Shown: one piece after another, positions 23,547-34,768 of the stretch
Layout: each line of letters begins with the position of its first letter
How positions within the stretch are numbered: position 1 is the stretch's first letter
Assembly: GCA_029851415.1 (NCBI GenBank)
Contig: CM056741.1
Location: 178,853,021 to 178,917,020 of the forward strand
Source: Eretmocerus hayati
Taxonomy: Eukaryota; Arthropoda; Insecta; Hymenoptera; Aphelinidae
Length of the DNA stretch: 64,000 nucleotides
Direction: 5' to 3'
Notes under the pieces: model-generated
What the model was told of the DNA's origin: nothing
Database searches by the model: none
What the model saw: the letters and a program-made list of their open reading frames with translations, nothing else
Position numbers and translations under genes: made by a program

Positions 23547-25787
23547 CTAATGGTTACAAGGATGATCCATCAAAGAGTTACAGTTACCTTTTCCAAAATA
23601 ATTTTCTCGGTAGAAAACATTGATCTCTTCACCTTCTTTTATGTATCTTAAAGTTTTTATAGCAATATTCTTGTTCTCTTTAGCAATATACTCTGCATTA
23701 GGGTTACAATCATGATTGAGGAAAGAACCTGGTCCAAGATAGATCATTTCTTCTTCCCTGCCATTTAACATGATCGAGAAATCATACAAAGAATGATCTC
23801 GCTCCAACTCTTGCTGAGGTATCTTGACAACCTTGCCAGATAACCTGTGTATTACTTCTCCCTTGTGAATTGGATAGTTAGCAATGACTTTTATACCATC
23901 CCCAATATCATTGGCATATCTGAAAAAGACATAGTAAGCTCAAAATCCAGTGAATAAAAGTTTATCGTTGGGGGATAGGCCAATTGCATGGAGAATCCTG
24001 CTTTAAACCTCAATTCTTGAGGAATGATAACCAATTCATTGGCTTTGCCTTATATTGTTAATCAGAATTCTATACCTGTTGCATCTTTCAAACGTGAATT
24101 TGGCTTCTTTCTTGAGTCCATGTAGGTAATCAGTGATCAATTCTAACAACAACTGAGTTTGCTTTTTGTTTATATGGATTGAAATTAGTTCATCTCTGAT
24201 CAAATTCAGCATACTGTCAATGCACTGATTCAACGTCAAATGACTTTTTGTAAAGTCATAGATCAGAAACTTCAATGTTTGCTCATATCTTTTAAAAGCA
24301 AAATGGATGTCATAGTGCATTTTATGGGATGTCACGAGTAAGGCTGGGTCTATGGTGATCGCTGTGGCAATAGCATCTGCTATTACTAAATCCTCCAATT
24401 TAGATGGTTTTCTCGGAGGCACAAGGTTTTCTCTATAAAAAGAATATATACAGGAATCACTTTTGCTGACAATATTGTTGTTTTTGTTTTATTGAAAGAA
24501 AAATGAAATTGTTTATTCTAATCAATATCTCCTACTCACTCAGATTCCATTATGTAGTGATCACAGTGAGTTTCTATTTGATCTCCATGCTGAGCGAGTT
24601 TCAATTGGATTGTGTTGATTATACTGTGTTTGAAATTTCTTATTGCTCTCTCATATTTATTTACATTATCTCTGTCCTGTGACTGTTGACCAAATAGCTG
24701 TGTAAGGATGACTTTTCTCATTCCTAGTGTTATTTCTGAGTCATGGAATATGTAATCAATAACTCCGTCAGAAATATTTTGATTGGTCAAGAACATCTCC
24801 GCCAAGTCATCGATGAATGTGTCAAATATCTTTTTCTGCAAAGGTTTGATAGTGTGTTTCTCACACATATAGTCTGCAATTTATAATCAGGTATCAGTGG
24901 TGAATCTCATATATTTCTGGTTCCAGGTCTTTAACAAGAGAGATATTTTTAGATTCTTCATGCTGCGCCTAAACCTATCTAAAATATCTGGTGGATTTGT
25001 GAGCAGATCAACACTTTAAAGTGTAGAAATAGCTCATGCAATTGTTAATGTCTGAGGCGAGATACATCAGCAAGAGTTTCAGATCTCAATGTAAAACAGA
25101 AAGGAGGTAACTCATGCATTTTTGAAAACGGAGACATTATCTTAGAGGAAAAGTAAATGATGTTAAACACGAATTAACCATAGATGGTCTTATAATATGT
25201 AGCCGAGGATCATGGATAATTTTTCATTATTACAAATAAGGCTGTCACGTCCAAATGTTCTTTGGTAGTCCTCGTAAAAGATAATGATAATGGCTCTATG
25301 GTGTTTGGCTTTTTTGAGCTTCAAAAACTCATTTGCCCCCAAAAAGCTCAACTGAGTGAATTTGCACAGGGCAAAATGCTCTATTTCCTTTCATCATTAT
25401 TCTATGGCATGAATGATCTGACTCACCGTCGAAGTCTTGTTGAATCGATGCTGAGTGCATCTGGAAAAATGCTGTGAGTGTTCTAACTTTCTTCTGGATG
25501 CCACCACTTGTGTATAACAACGATGCGATCGTCGATATTGTCTCTTCATCTTCATCATTAAATTTGAATATGAATTTGCCGTTCAAGTTTTGATACAGCT
25601 TATTTTCTTTGATGATTTTTAAAAGATTTGTATACATTTCAATGTCCCATGCAAGACCTATCTTGCTTTTACCATAACCTAAGTGTACATGGAAATCATA
25701 AGGCTCCAATTCTACGGGTTCAGAACAGAAGACCAAATTCTTTTGTTTCATTGAAGATTTGAAAGATTTATACGGTTGTTCTGTCAT
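23547..25787 (-). CDS. SUV4-20 (KMT5)-like SET-domain gene with a 1-base frameshift
   Basis: Four exons by splice consensus: 25787-25427, 24873-24540, 24432-24076, 23920-23547, about 474 aa if the extra base is discounted. The last ~240 residues follow SUV4-20: EDLVIADAIA...DP...SHKMH, then FERCNRYA, then SET text YLGPGSFLNHDCNPN, EEINVFY and NYFGKG. SUV4-20 enzymes methylate histone H4 Lys20 in chromatin. The first ~230 residues are not recognised. At 23880 one extra base (GCT-T-AAC in coding sense) puts a TAA in frame between KVIA and NYPIHKGE, so the SET domain is cut early: a real lesion or a sequence error. The protein stops soon after FGKGN, with an incomplete post-SET cysteine cluster. 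It is much shorter than canonical insect SUV4-20, so it may be a divergent paralogue or a decaying copy. Confidence 0.72.
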
Positions 25788-28284
25788 GGTGCTTCAGCAA
25801 ATAGTTCAGATTTGCGGAGTTGGCAAAATTTCCACTTTGAATACACCTCCGAGATACACAGTCCAGTACACCACAGCACCACACAGCACACTGCAGCAGA
25901 CCGCATTACACTCTGCAATACTCCGGTACACTCTGGTAGGTGCACGCGGATTAGTTCGACCGGATACTCACGGATATTGATTCATAGCGGTGGCGCTGAT
26001 GCCAATGTCAGATACCGACCAAAGGATGTCGACTTTATCGACGATTTGGTGCTTGGATCTAAGAAAATTGTTGAATTGGATCCGAACGTGGATGCAACTT
26101 TGGATTGTACTGATTCAACATTCCATCAATCGAAGTGACGCCTGTTGGATCGAATTCAACCCGATAGTGTTACGGTGTTTTCGAAGCTGTATCTTTAAAA
26201 TATGATCAAGAGGCGATTTTGATCTGAGGACTCCATCTTTTGATGGAATGAATATTGGCTATTTTGGAGCATTGGACAGAATCCCGTCACCAGAGGGGTC
26301 TGAAAAAAAACTCAAATTAATTATCTCCTGTCAACACTATGTACAAATAGAAAAGGGGTTTTTTTCAATTTTTTCGGAAAGCCCTGGAAGCCTTAGGGCA
26401 TTGAAAAGCCTCATTTTAAGTACGTTTCAAGCCTATTTTCCAAATTCGTAGCCTCCACTCACCTCAACATTTTTAAACGTACTTGGGTGTATTTTATTTG
26501 GATTACACCTCGGTCGAGAAATCGATGCTATGGCTTTTGTAATCAATCTTTCGGCTTCACAATTTCTTTGTAGTCTCTTTGATGTTTGATATGGACCACG
26601 TTTGTTTATATGACCGTTATATGGACCAATGTTCCCAGATAATCGTCAAGGTCAAGTGAAGAATTCCAAAGAATAATTAATCTCGTCTAAAAAATGCAAA
26701 AAAAGACCTTTTCCTCTACAAAAATTATGAGGGGGGGAGGGTGCGCAATTCCCAATAAAATGAGCTGAAAACTCAATTGAGTTTTCTCAAGATGAGGTGG
26801 ACTTGAGAGAAGAATAGCGCAAGGCTGGATCTTTAAAAAATTTATTTATTCTGAAATATTTCGACATATGAATTGAGGAGTTTCATTCTCACCTGATATT
26901 TCTCCCTTGAGAGATCGACTACTGAATCATTTTTTTCTATATTATCTTGATCTTGAGTTGACTCAGTCAAATTTTTAGCGCGTGGCAATGAAAATTGCGG
27001 CTTCTAAGATATTTCTATTGTAAAGTCTCATTTCTTGCATTTTTATGACATCCACAATTAATTTTGGAACGATTTAAACGCTTTTTAGACGCAAATCAGG
27101 TCGTATTCATTTCATGATTTCTTCTCAAACTCGGGTGCCCATTTCACGGAGCCCGAGATGGCCAAACTAGCGTTCCAAATTAAGACAAATCAGGAAAAAA
27201 TTCCGCTTAGGGTACAGCGACATCTCGCGTGAGCTCCGTCATTCGCACCCCTGATCGGGTAATGCCACATTTCCAATTCAACATGTTCAACGTCGTCGCG
27301 CCTCCAAGTGGATTTCCTTCGAAACGATTACTATGTCATCAGCTGATCGACTCAAAGTGCCCGAGATAGCAGACTGGAACTTCTACAGTCTCGCAGGATT
27401 AGAAGATGCGCCGAATTCAAGGAAAAATGTAACAACAAAAGTCAAATGTTTATCAAGATACTTTAAGGTAGTACTAGCGGTCTTCGAATGACCTTACAGA
27501 AAATGACGAAATTCGGCACAGTGGTAGATTGATATCTCAAACTGCCTCTGTTAAAATTTCAGAAAAGCCTTCAGAGTCTGAGAGGAAAGTTCTGAGCATT
27601 TTCCTGAAAGTCGATTGAAACTGAGTCTTGTGGGAAATGAAGAGTAGAAAATCTGTACGGTAATACCTACCGTACAGATTTTCGCGAGAGTCGTTCCACA
27701 AGAGGAAAAAAGCACGAAAATCTCATAGAAACCAACAGACTAAGGATTCAGAGCCTACTCAAGAAGATATTAGCCCAACTGTCATTCATTTCTGTGGTTT
27801 CGGGGCTAGGTTGTCGTCTGCTGTGTGCATTCACTATACCTATATCGCGGGCGGAACATAGTTGAGCGCGGGTATAATCTGCATTTGGACTCGTCAGTAC
27901 CGCCAGTACTACGTCAATTGTATCATAAGCACCAGTGAAATAGTTGTTAACAAGTTCAAATACGTTCAATACTTGTATTCGCTATGGTCAAATTGCTTGC
28001 GCGAGACAACTAGCGGCTAGCTCGAGCGTTACGCCGTGGTGGTCCTCACGCAGCCATACAACGTTTCCATGTCCGTGTGATCTCGGTCTCCCCGCTCACT
28101 CCCCGTAGCGACCACGCAACTCGCTGGATCCACCACAGTTTCATGTTATTTTCTGCCATAGGCGGCGCTGCAGTCTACTTTTTTTTATATAGCACATTCG
28201 TGACCATCAGAGTCATCAGACGCGATGCACAGCGATGCAGTATACCTATATATTCTCTCGCTTGAAAGCTCGGCTATTGAACGT
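25788..28284. other. Intergenic, with RepZ copy 2 and a hairpin
   Basis: 25850-25935 is rich in short TACAC/CAGCAC words. 26245-26450 is RepZ copy 2 (matches 9600-9800). 27624-27706 is a long hairpin. From about 27.8 kb to the P insertion the sequence becomes GC- and CpG-richer than its surroundings and includes a TATATAG word at 28185, so it may hold a host promoter. A 73-codon minus ORF (27748-27969) is open there but unrecognised. Confidence 0.45.
27624..27706. repeat. Hairpin with 15-bp perfect stem
   Basis: AAAATCTGTACGGTA at 27648-27662 and its exact inverse complement at 27668-27682 are separated by 5 bases. The outer arms continue with CTTGTGG/CCACAAG. It could be a small fold-back or a transcribed hairpin; nothing shows transcription. 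Confidence 0.7.
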
Positions 28285-28292
28285 GTTTCAAC
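28285..28292. repeat. Left 8-bp target duplication (P element)
   Basis: GTTTCAAC directly left of the TIR, repeated at 34761-34768. Eight base pairs is the P-superfamily duplication length. Confidence 0.92.
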
Positions 28293-28322
28293 CATAGAGA
28301 TATTACAGATAGAGGAGGGAAG
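28293..28322 (+). repeat. P element left TIR, 30 bp
   Basis: Exact inverse complement of 34731-34760; begins CATAGAGATATTACAG and ends GAGGAGGGAAG. Confidence 0.94.
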
Positions 28323-28607
28323 GTATGGGCTCGGCAATAAGTGGCCGTGTCTAAATATCAGAGAGAGAGAGAAGATAAAGAAGGGAGCGCAGATGCTCAA
28401 AAACGAGCAACTGCGCAGCTAGAACCCGCCCCTCTCGCCGCGTTTCGCCGGCACTTCTCGCCGCCGTTGATTATTGTGCTCCGAAACAAACCTAGTCGTC
28501 TGCCGTGTGCTTCGTCGTCACTCGTTGTTTTTATGAATAATTAGCATTCCTTACTGATTTTCACTTGATTTTTTATATGGTTTGATGGTAGTGTGAGTAA
28601 TGTGAAG

Positions 28608-31600
28608 ATGCCGCATCAGTGTATCGTGTGTAAAAAGGAGTCAGTACGAGAAGAAAGCCGGAGTTTTCATAAGTAAGTTCAAAACCCATGCTCTCTGCTT
28701 AGCCTTAGACAAATCGACATTACTTTCACAATGATATTTGTTGTCTGCATACACATGTGTCTCGAAGACTCTGATCCTGGTGGTGCTCCCAATAATGTGT
28801 ATTTTCATCTTGCTCGTTGCTAATTATTTCAATCCATAACGTATCAATTTGTCTATCTGTGACGTGGAACGAACTCTCTATAGTATATATTTACTTTTTT
28901 GTAGATTTCCAAGTAAACATGAACCCAGACAAGCATGGCTTGACGCTCTCAAGCTATCAAAATGTGGAAAACAAGCTAGAGTGTGCAGTGATCACTTTGA
29001 CGGCTCATGTTTTCATGACACTGATGGTTATACTACCAGACGACGGCTCAAAAATTCTGCAGTTCCTACTATCTTACAATCTGAAAAACAAAACTTACAG
29101 CAAGAACGTCCAGATAATGAGTGCAACTCTTCAGGTGAGCACACAGCCAAAATTTTATATTTGGATATTATGGACAAGTGTTAGAGAGTGCGAATGATAT
29201 TATTGTGTAAATTTTAGATGTTCATGAGCAAACCTCTGATTCGAATGACATGAATGATGTCGTTGGCTCTGAGAATGCTACAACTACAAAAGAACATACG
29301 AGTGCACCTACATATATTGCACCTGATGGTCTATCAGCTGATAACAGTGCAACTCTTAATAATGATGATGAGGCAGCAGAAGTGAAACAACAATGTGCGA
29401 GTGGGAGTGGCACTAATCCTTCTAATAACCGAAGTAGACCAAAAAGGTAGGATCATAATATGTGACCCTAAAACTGCTTCTACTGATTTCCTAGCTGGTT
29501 TGAGCACACACTTTTCTTATTGGACTCTCCGTTTCATCTTTCAGGAAACTCTTGAATAGAGACGGTGAATCCTCTGTGAAAGATGAAGGGAAGAAGAGGA
29601 AAACTTCTGAATCTCAATCAGGCGAAAAGAGCTCTTCCTCTGCGGAGCAGACAAATAGTCGTAAGAGGTAATAGCTTTCAGATGAATCCACATGCCCTTT
29701 AAAATGTTCTCTCCTATTTTCCTCCATATCGTCGAACATTATAACATTGAAATTTTTTTGCTGAAATATTTTTTTCAGGAAATCATCAATGGATGATGTG
29801 GTTGCATCAGTCCCTGAAAAGAGAATTCGAGTTAAAGTGAAACATCGATTCATTGATTTCTACCGCAAAGATTTTGCATCACAGAAAAAGTGGGAGGATT
29901 TCAAAGAGACGATGAAGTACAAAGGTTTAATTTATTTAGCTTTGCAGAAAAGAGTAAAGAGAGCTGAGAAAAAAATAGAAAATATCAAACAGTTGGTGGA
30001 GGAGATGAAGAAAAAGAACGAAAGTGCCATAGCTGAATTTCTGCAGGTTTTTGCTATTTAAATACGTGAATTTGATGAAATGGGAGTCGTAGATGGATAC
30101 TCAAATGGAGTGGTTATTAATAGATTTATACATATATGTGTTATTGTGTCCGTCCACAGCATGAGAATCAAGTGCTCAAGCGAAGTGTCGTAGTGCTATT
30201 CATAGATTTATTGCCTTGCTGTATGGTGCCCGAAATCGCCCTAATTTTTTAACATTTTGATGATAGAAATATTCAGGCAAACTTATCATAAGGATGAATG
30301 TTGAGGGTGACTGTCTTGCAATGCTGGATTGGAGATTGTCATGCGATACTATAATCTATAACTAATATTGCAAGAAATGCGTATATGAGTGAAATTGACG
30401 TACTAGATTTAGTGCATATAACTAACCCATATCATGGAACACGATAAGGACGATTCCGTTTTAATAACATTAACCGTCCCATTGAGGTAATATTATATGA
30501 GTGTTTCGTGGAAACATCTGGTATAAGGATTTTCACGAACGATTTAATCTAATCTGTAACAATATTTCAATGTAGTTGTTACGATTCAAGTATTTTATAG
30601 CAATGTCTGGTGAGAGGGTTGTCTTGGGATGATTGCCGCTTCAATTGTAAGAAGGAACTATTTCTGAGACTGAATATTACAAGCTCGAACCGAAATTTAT
30701 CATCCTCTCTTACCATCATTCTGCTAGGAATTGCCGCCTCACCTGCAAGAACTGGTAATGAGGATACGAGAGAAAAAGAAAACTAAAGCTTACTCCCCTC
30801 ATTTGAGGAATTTCGCCAGAACTCTGCATTTTCACTCTCCGGCAGCTTATGAAATGGTACGTCGAAGTTACTTGAACGCTTTGCCATGTGTTGAAACGCT
30901 GAATGCGTGGAACTGTTCCAAAAATTACAAGCCCGGGATCAATGAGGAAATCATCGAAAATATAGCTAAAATAGTAGAAACAGAAAGAGTGGAGAGAAAG
31001 AAGGAACCTTCTTTTGGGATTGTTTTTGATGAAGTTTATTTGAAACAATGCCAGTATTTCAACAGAAATTCTCGAGAGTGGGAAGGTTTGTGTGACTTAG
31101 GGGGTCAGCTTGATGATAAAAATGAAAATGGGGAAATTTTGCCTGCCAAAAAGGCTTTAGTATTCATGTTAGTCAATCATAACGGCAGTTACAAAGCTCC
31201 AATTGCATACTATCTGGTAAATTCTATCAACGGAATGAGTAAATCTATTCTTTTGCGAGATATTTTGATTAAATTGCACGAGAAAAAAATTCCTGTCCAC
31301 AGTGTAACTTAAGTTACACTGTGGACTGTAGATAAATAAAATAAATAATAAATAAATGGTTGTCTGTTTATGACAGATAAGAAAAAGAATCTTCGCTCAT
31401 GCAACTATTTTGCTCAGCTGAAAGATGGCTCATTTGTACGTATCTCACAATTTCTCGTCGATCTTCAAGACAGGATAGAATTGACTGTTTGTCGACCGCT
31501 GATAGTGCGCTCAAATGAATATTCATGCATTGTCAAAGAAATGATAAGTTACGGTGCTGAAAAACTGGTATTCACGCATGACATCACTTCTATATGTGTC

Positions 31601-34049
31601 CAGATTACCATTGAAAATACAGGATATGTAACACCTTTGCCAAACTTATTACATTATTGATGGAGCTGGTGCTTAGCTGGAAGATAACTCTTGAAACACC
31701 AATTGTTTAGATGAACCGAAGACCTCGGATACCTTGCAAGTTGTTACATCATTCAGCAGTTCACAATCTCTCACTCTTCTACATACCTGGAAGACATAGT
31801 TATTTGTACGTCCCAACATTGATTTTTTGGATAAAAACGAAGTCAAACCTAGATTTGTTGCTTCATTCACAAAATTTACAGGTTCCAGAAATATATCGTG
31901 AAGGATTGAGGAAAGGAGCAAAGTGAACACAGACATAATCAAAACTCAGAAGACTCCGTGCTATTCACTTAGTGGAGATTGAGAGGTAAATTTACAAAAT
32001 ATACTCTTATGATCATTATTGTTGTGGAATACTAACGGTTACCTTTCTCATTACCAGTTTGCGATTGTGATGCCAGACGGATCGGTTGAAACAGCACATG
32101 AGAATGTCAATAGCTGAGCCGATAATTTGCAACAAGGGAATCGTCTTCGCAGTCCTCGGCGACTGATTTTGAATTAAAGAAACTATTGGATTAAAATTAT
32201 TTGCATGGCGATAAATTTTTCGAGAAAAAAAATTGTGCAAAAAAAAATCGTTTCCAAAAAAAAGGAGTTTTTTGAATTTTTGAATTTTTTCTTGTCGGCC
32301 GCCCTGCCGGCCGCCCTGCCGCCGTCAAAACCCCACTGAAAATGAACGGCCGGCTTGCCGGCCGTTCATTTTCAGTGGGGTTTTGACGGCGATGAATCAA
32401 ATCAAAGAGCCTGTAAAGTTATGGGTGCTAATTTTGATTACACTAATGAAGCAGAATTCAGACCTTACATCGATCACCCCTCCACGGGGGAGAAAATTTT
32501 CGTATTTTTTGATCCATGCCACATGATTAAACTAGTGCGTAACTATTTTGGACAAAAAGGTCCTCTTATTTATAATGGCGAAGACTACATTGACTGGAAT
32601 TACGTAAAAAATCTCAACAAGAGACAATACGAAGAAGGGATGCACTGTGCATGTAAAATAAAAAATCGTCACATCTACTTTTATAATGAAAAGATGAAGG
32701 TTTTTTTAGCTACTCAGGTGCTAAGCAACAGTGTTGCCAAAGCATTAAAATTGATTGAAATGAAAGGTGAATGGCCGGAATTTAAAGGTGTTGCGGGAAC
32801 TTGCAGGTTTTGTACAGAATTTAACGACATGTTCGATCTATTGAATACAAAAAACAAGTTTTGCAAAACACCTGGTCGACGTGCAATTACTAAGGAAAAC
32901 TTGCCTGAATTAAAAGAAAGAGTCGAAAAGCATGTAGAGTATATACAGAAACTTGAAGTAGATGTTAAAGTTAAGCTCAAGAAAGGTTCAGATGAATTCG
33001 TTATTCAAAGACAATCGGTTCTGAAAGCATCATGCACGAGAACTGGTTTCTTAGGCATGATAGTGTCCATGAAGAATTTGATCTCGCTGAGTGAAATGCT
33101 TCTTGAGAGGGGAATTGTATCGTATTTTTTATCTTATAAATTGTCTCAAGACCATGTTGAAATGTTTTTTGCATTGATTAGGAGAATGAATGGCTTTAGC
33201 ACGAATCCAACGACTGTTCAGTTCAAGTCCGCTTATAAAAAATTGCTTCTCAATAGTATGAATGTAATTGTGCCTCCATCAGCTAACTGTACACCTCAAG
33301 ATAATACACTCTTGATTAGTAGTGATGTAGACTTTTTCATTGAACAAATGTCAAACTGTGATGAGAATGATGAACGCAAAAATCAGGACAAAATGAGTGA
33401 AGGTCAATCTGATATTAATAAAAAATGTAGGACCTCGAGTGAATTACAAAGGAAGAAAATTAAACCTCAGAAAATGCCATTGAGCTTTGAAAAATTCCAA
33501 ATTGACAAGTTCTTACACAATGATTATCAGGATATCAATTCGACTCAAACAGAGAAATTAGGCTGGGTGGCCTCTGAATATCTAGATACCATTATTGGTC
33601 ATACAGCTGGGGCAATTGTTCATTCCATTAAAAGAAGTCTTCACTGTCAGGAATGCTTGCTTACATTAGATGGTAAAGTTTCAAAGAAATCTGCACTGAC
33701 TGTGATGAAAAATTGGGGAGGCTTGACTTTTGCCTCTGATGATGTGGTCCTCATTTGCAAAAAAACAGAAAGGACAATCCGAAATCACAAACATCAGTTG
33801 ACCACTACCAAGAATATCAATTACTTGCTTGTTACAGAAACCCTCAAGAGTATTCCTCCACATGTGTTACAAAATGACGAACACATGTTCAGTCAGGAGT
33901 TCCTGTATGATCATAGGCAACAATTGATATATCTGATAATTCAGAGCTATATTGAAAAAAGATTGAGCCATGAATCTGATAAATTAAATGATAGAGTTGA
34001 TCGTATAAGAATCAAGAATAACAGCACTAGTCATTTCAAGAATGAGTAA
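28608..34049 (+). CDS. THAP-domain P-element transposase (THAP9-like)
   Basis: Exons by splice consensus and frame: 28608-28672, 28905-29134, 29218-29446, 29545-29667, 29779-30046, 30728 to about 31309, then 32382-34049. N-terminal THAP zinc finger: C5, C8, SFHKFP, W33, RVCSDHF (C49, H52) and AVPT (74-77). A Ser/acidic linker, a basic region and a Lys/Glu-rich coiled coil (exon 5) follow. The RNase-H-like catalytic part has a first Asp in FGIVFDEVYL (near residue 406), FFDPCHMIKLVRN as the second-Asp motif, and QDHVEMFFALIRR as the Glu motif; IIGHTAGAIV and HCQEC are typical of the C-terminus. Total is about 1050 aa, longer than the Drosophila P protein. The frame is broken at 31310 by a TAA in inserted DNA unless 31304-32375 is spliced out. 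Confidence 0.9.
31295..31326. repeat. 32-bp perfect palindrome at left insertion junction
   Basis: GTCCACAGTGTAACTT is followed at once by its exact inverse complement. The left half is transposase exon; the right half is the start of the inserted DNA. A possible GTAACT splice donor (31304) lies within the stem. Confidence 0.95.
31310..32381 (+). other. Foreign insert or intron inside the P transposase gene
   Basis: It separates two parts of one transposase frame. Joining directly across it gives the P-family-like text HSVT-FDGDESN. It can alternatively be read as a 1072-base GT-AG intron (31304-32375, GTAACT...TTTTCAG); splicing would keep frame and give HS-WG-FDG. Its left edge has a TAAA-rich tract and its right edge is GC-rich (GGCCGCCCTGCCGG). 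It contains a separate 96-codon ORF. No target duplication was found, so the mechanism of insertion is unclear. Confidence 0.7.
31370..31660 (+). CDS. Unrecognised 96-aa ORF within the insert
   Basis: It reads like a real protein fragment (YFAQLKDGSFVRISQFLVD ... TPLPNLLHY) and ends in a natural stop. A possible splice acceptor (TTTATGACAG) lies just before its second codon, so it may be the last exon of another gene. The style recalls C-terminal modules of uncharacterised insect proteins, but I cannot name a family. It has no start context of its own. Confidence 0.4.
   Translation: MTDKKKNLRSCNYFAQLKDGSFVRISQFLVDLQDRIELTVCRPLIVRSNEYSCIVKEMISYGAEKLVFTHDITSICVQITIENTGYVTPLPNLLHY
32321..32390. 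repeat. 70-bp near-perfect palindrome at right insertion junction
   Basis: Two 34-bp exact inverse-complement arms (32321-32354 and 32357-32390) with a 2-base spacer. The right arm runs into transposase exon (TTTTGACGGC) and contains the candidate acceptor TTTTCAG. The tip is GC-rich (CGGCCGGCTTGCCGGCCG). Confidence 0.95.
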
Positions 34050-34406
34050 CTTGTTAGTTTTAGTGCTATTCTTCCAGTGACAAGATTCAATTTGAATCCA
34101 AACCCAAAGTTTTATTTTAAGGAGTTTTAAATGTCCAACACTTTATTCGCTGCTATTTAGATCTTGATGTGAATATCCTTTGAAAACAGTGAGTAATGTG
34201 AAATTCTTGACACCTGAAAGACTGGCAGTTTCCAGTCATGTACAGCCATATAAACTAATTGTAAGTATCTGTTTGATATTACCATCATTGCCTGCTTAGG
34301 AGTGTAATCTATCCACTGGTGATGAAGTTGGAATAATATGAACGCTGTGACCTAGTTGAACTCTTGTATAAAAGTGAATGTGATGTTTCCTTGGAATATA
34401 CTTGTC

Positions 34407-34412
34407 AATAAA
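34407..34412 (+). terminator. Polyadenylation signal of the P transposase
   Basis: AATAAA about 360 bases past the stop codon and well inside the right TIR. Consistent with a 3' UTR end near 34430. Confidence 0.55.
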
Positions 34413-34730
34413 CCAAAGTCAATACACTAAGAATCTCCATTCTTGCTTAAAGTTGCACCCCAAAAACTGTAACTCCCTGTATATTCAGATCAAAGTGATT
34501 CTTTGCATCAATTAAGAATTCAAAATGTAAGTTGCATCATATTTTTCGCAAATTTGACAAATAACTTATGCAATCACATGTCACAACCTTGGATCAAAAC
34601 AAAGCGCACGCCCGCAAGCAGTCGCTGGCGCGCAACACCTCGAGAAATCCCCTCTCCCATCATACTCCCCACTATCTGTCCCTTCTCGATCGTCTGTCTC
34701 TCTCTTCCGCACGGACGCGCTTGATCGCCG

Positions 34731-34760
34731 CTTCCCTCCTCTATCTGTAATATCTCTATG
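34731..34760 (-). repeat. P element right TIR, 30 bp
   Basis: Exact inverse complement of 28293-28322, ending ...ATATCTCTATG. Confidence 0.94.
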
Positions 34761-34768
34761 GTTTCAAC
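34761..34768. repeat. Right 8-bp target duplication (P element)
   Basis: GTTTCAAC, identical to 28285-28292. Confidence 0.92.

Larger units (their letters stand above)
28293..34760 (+). mobile_element. Full-length P-superfamily transposon, 6.5 kb
   Basis: Ends are 30-bp perfect TIRs beginning CATAGAGATATTACAG, flanked by identical 8-bp GTTTCAAC duplications. Inside is one plus-strand THAP transposase gene with an AATAAA signal downstream. TIR length, CA start and 8-bp duplication all match the P superfamily. Identical TIRs and an intact duplication indicate a recent insertion into relatively GC-rich sequence. About 1.07 kb at 31310-32381 looks foreign to the element. Confidence 0.95.
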
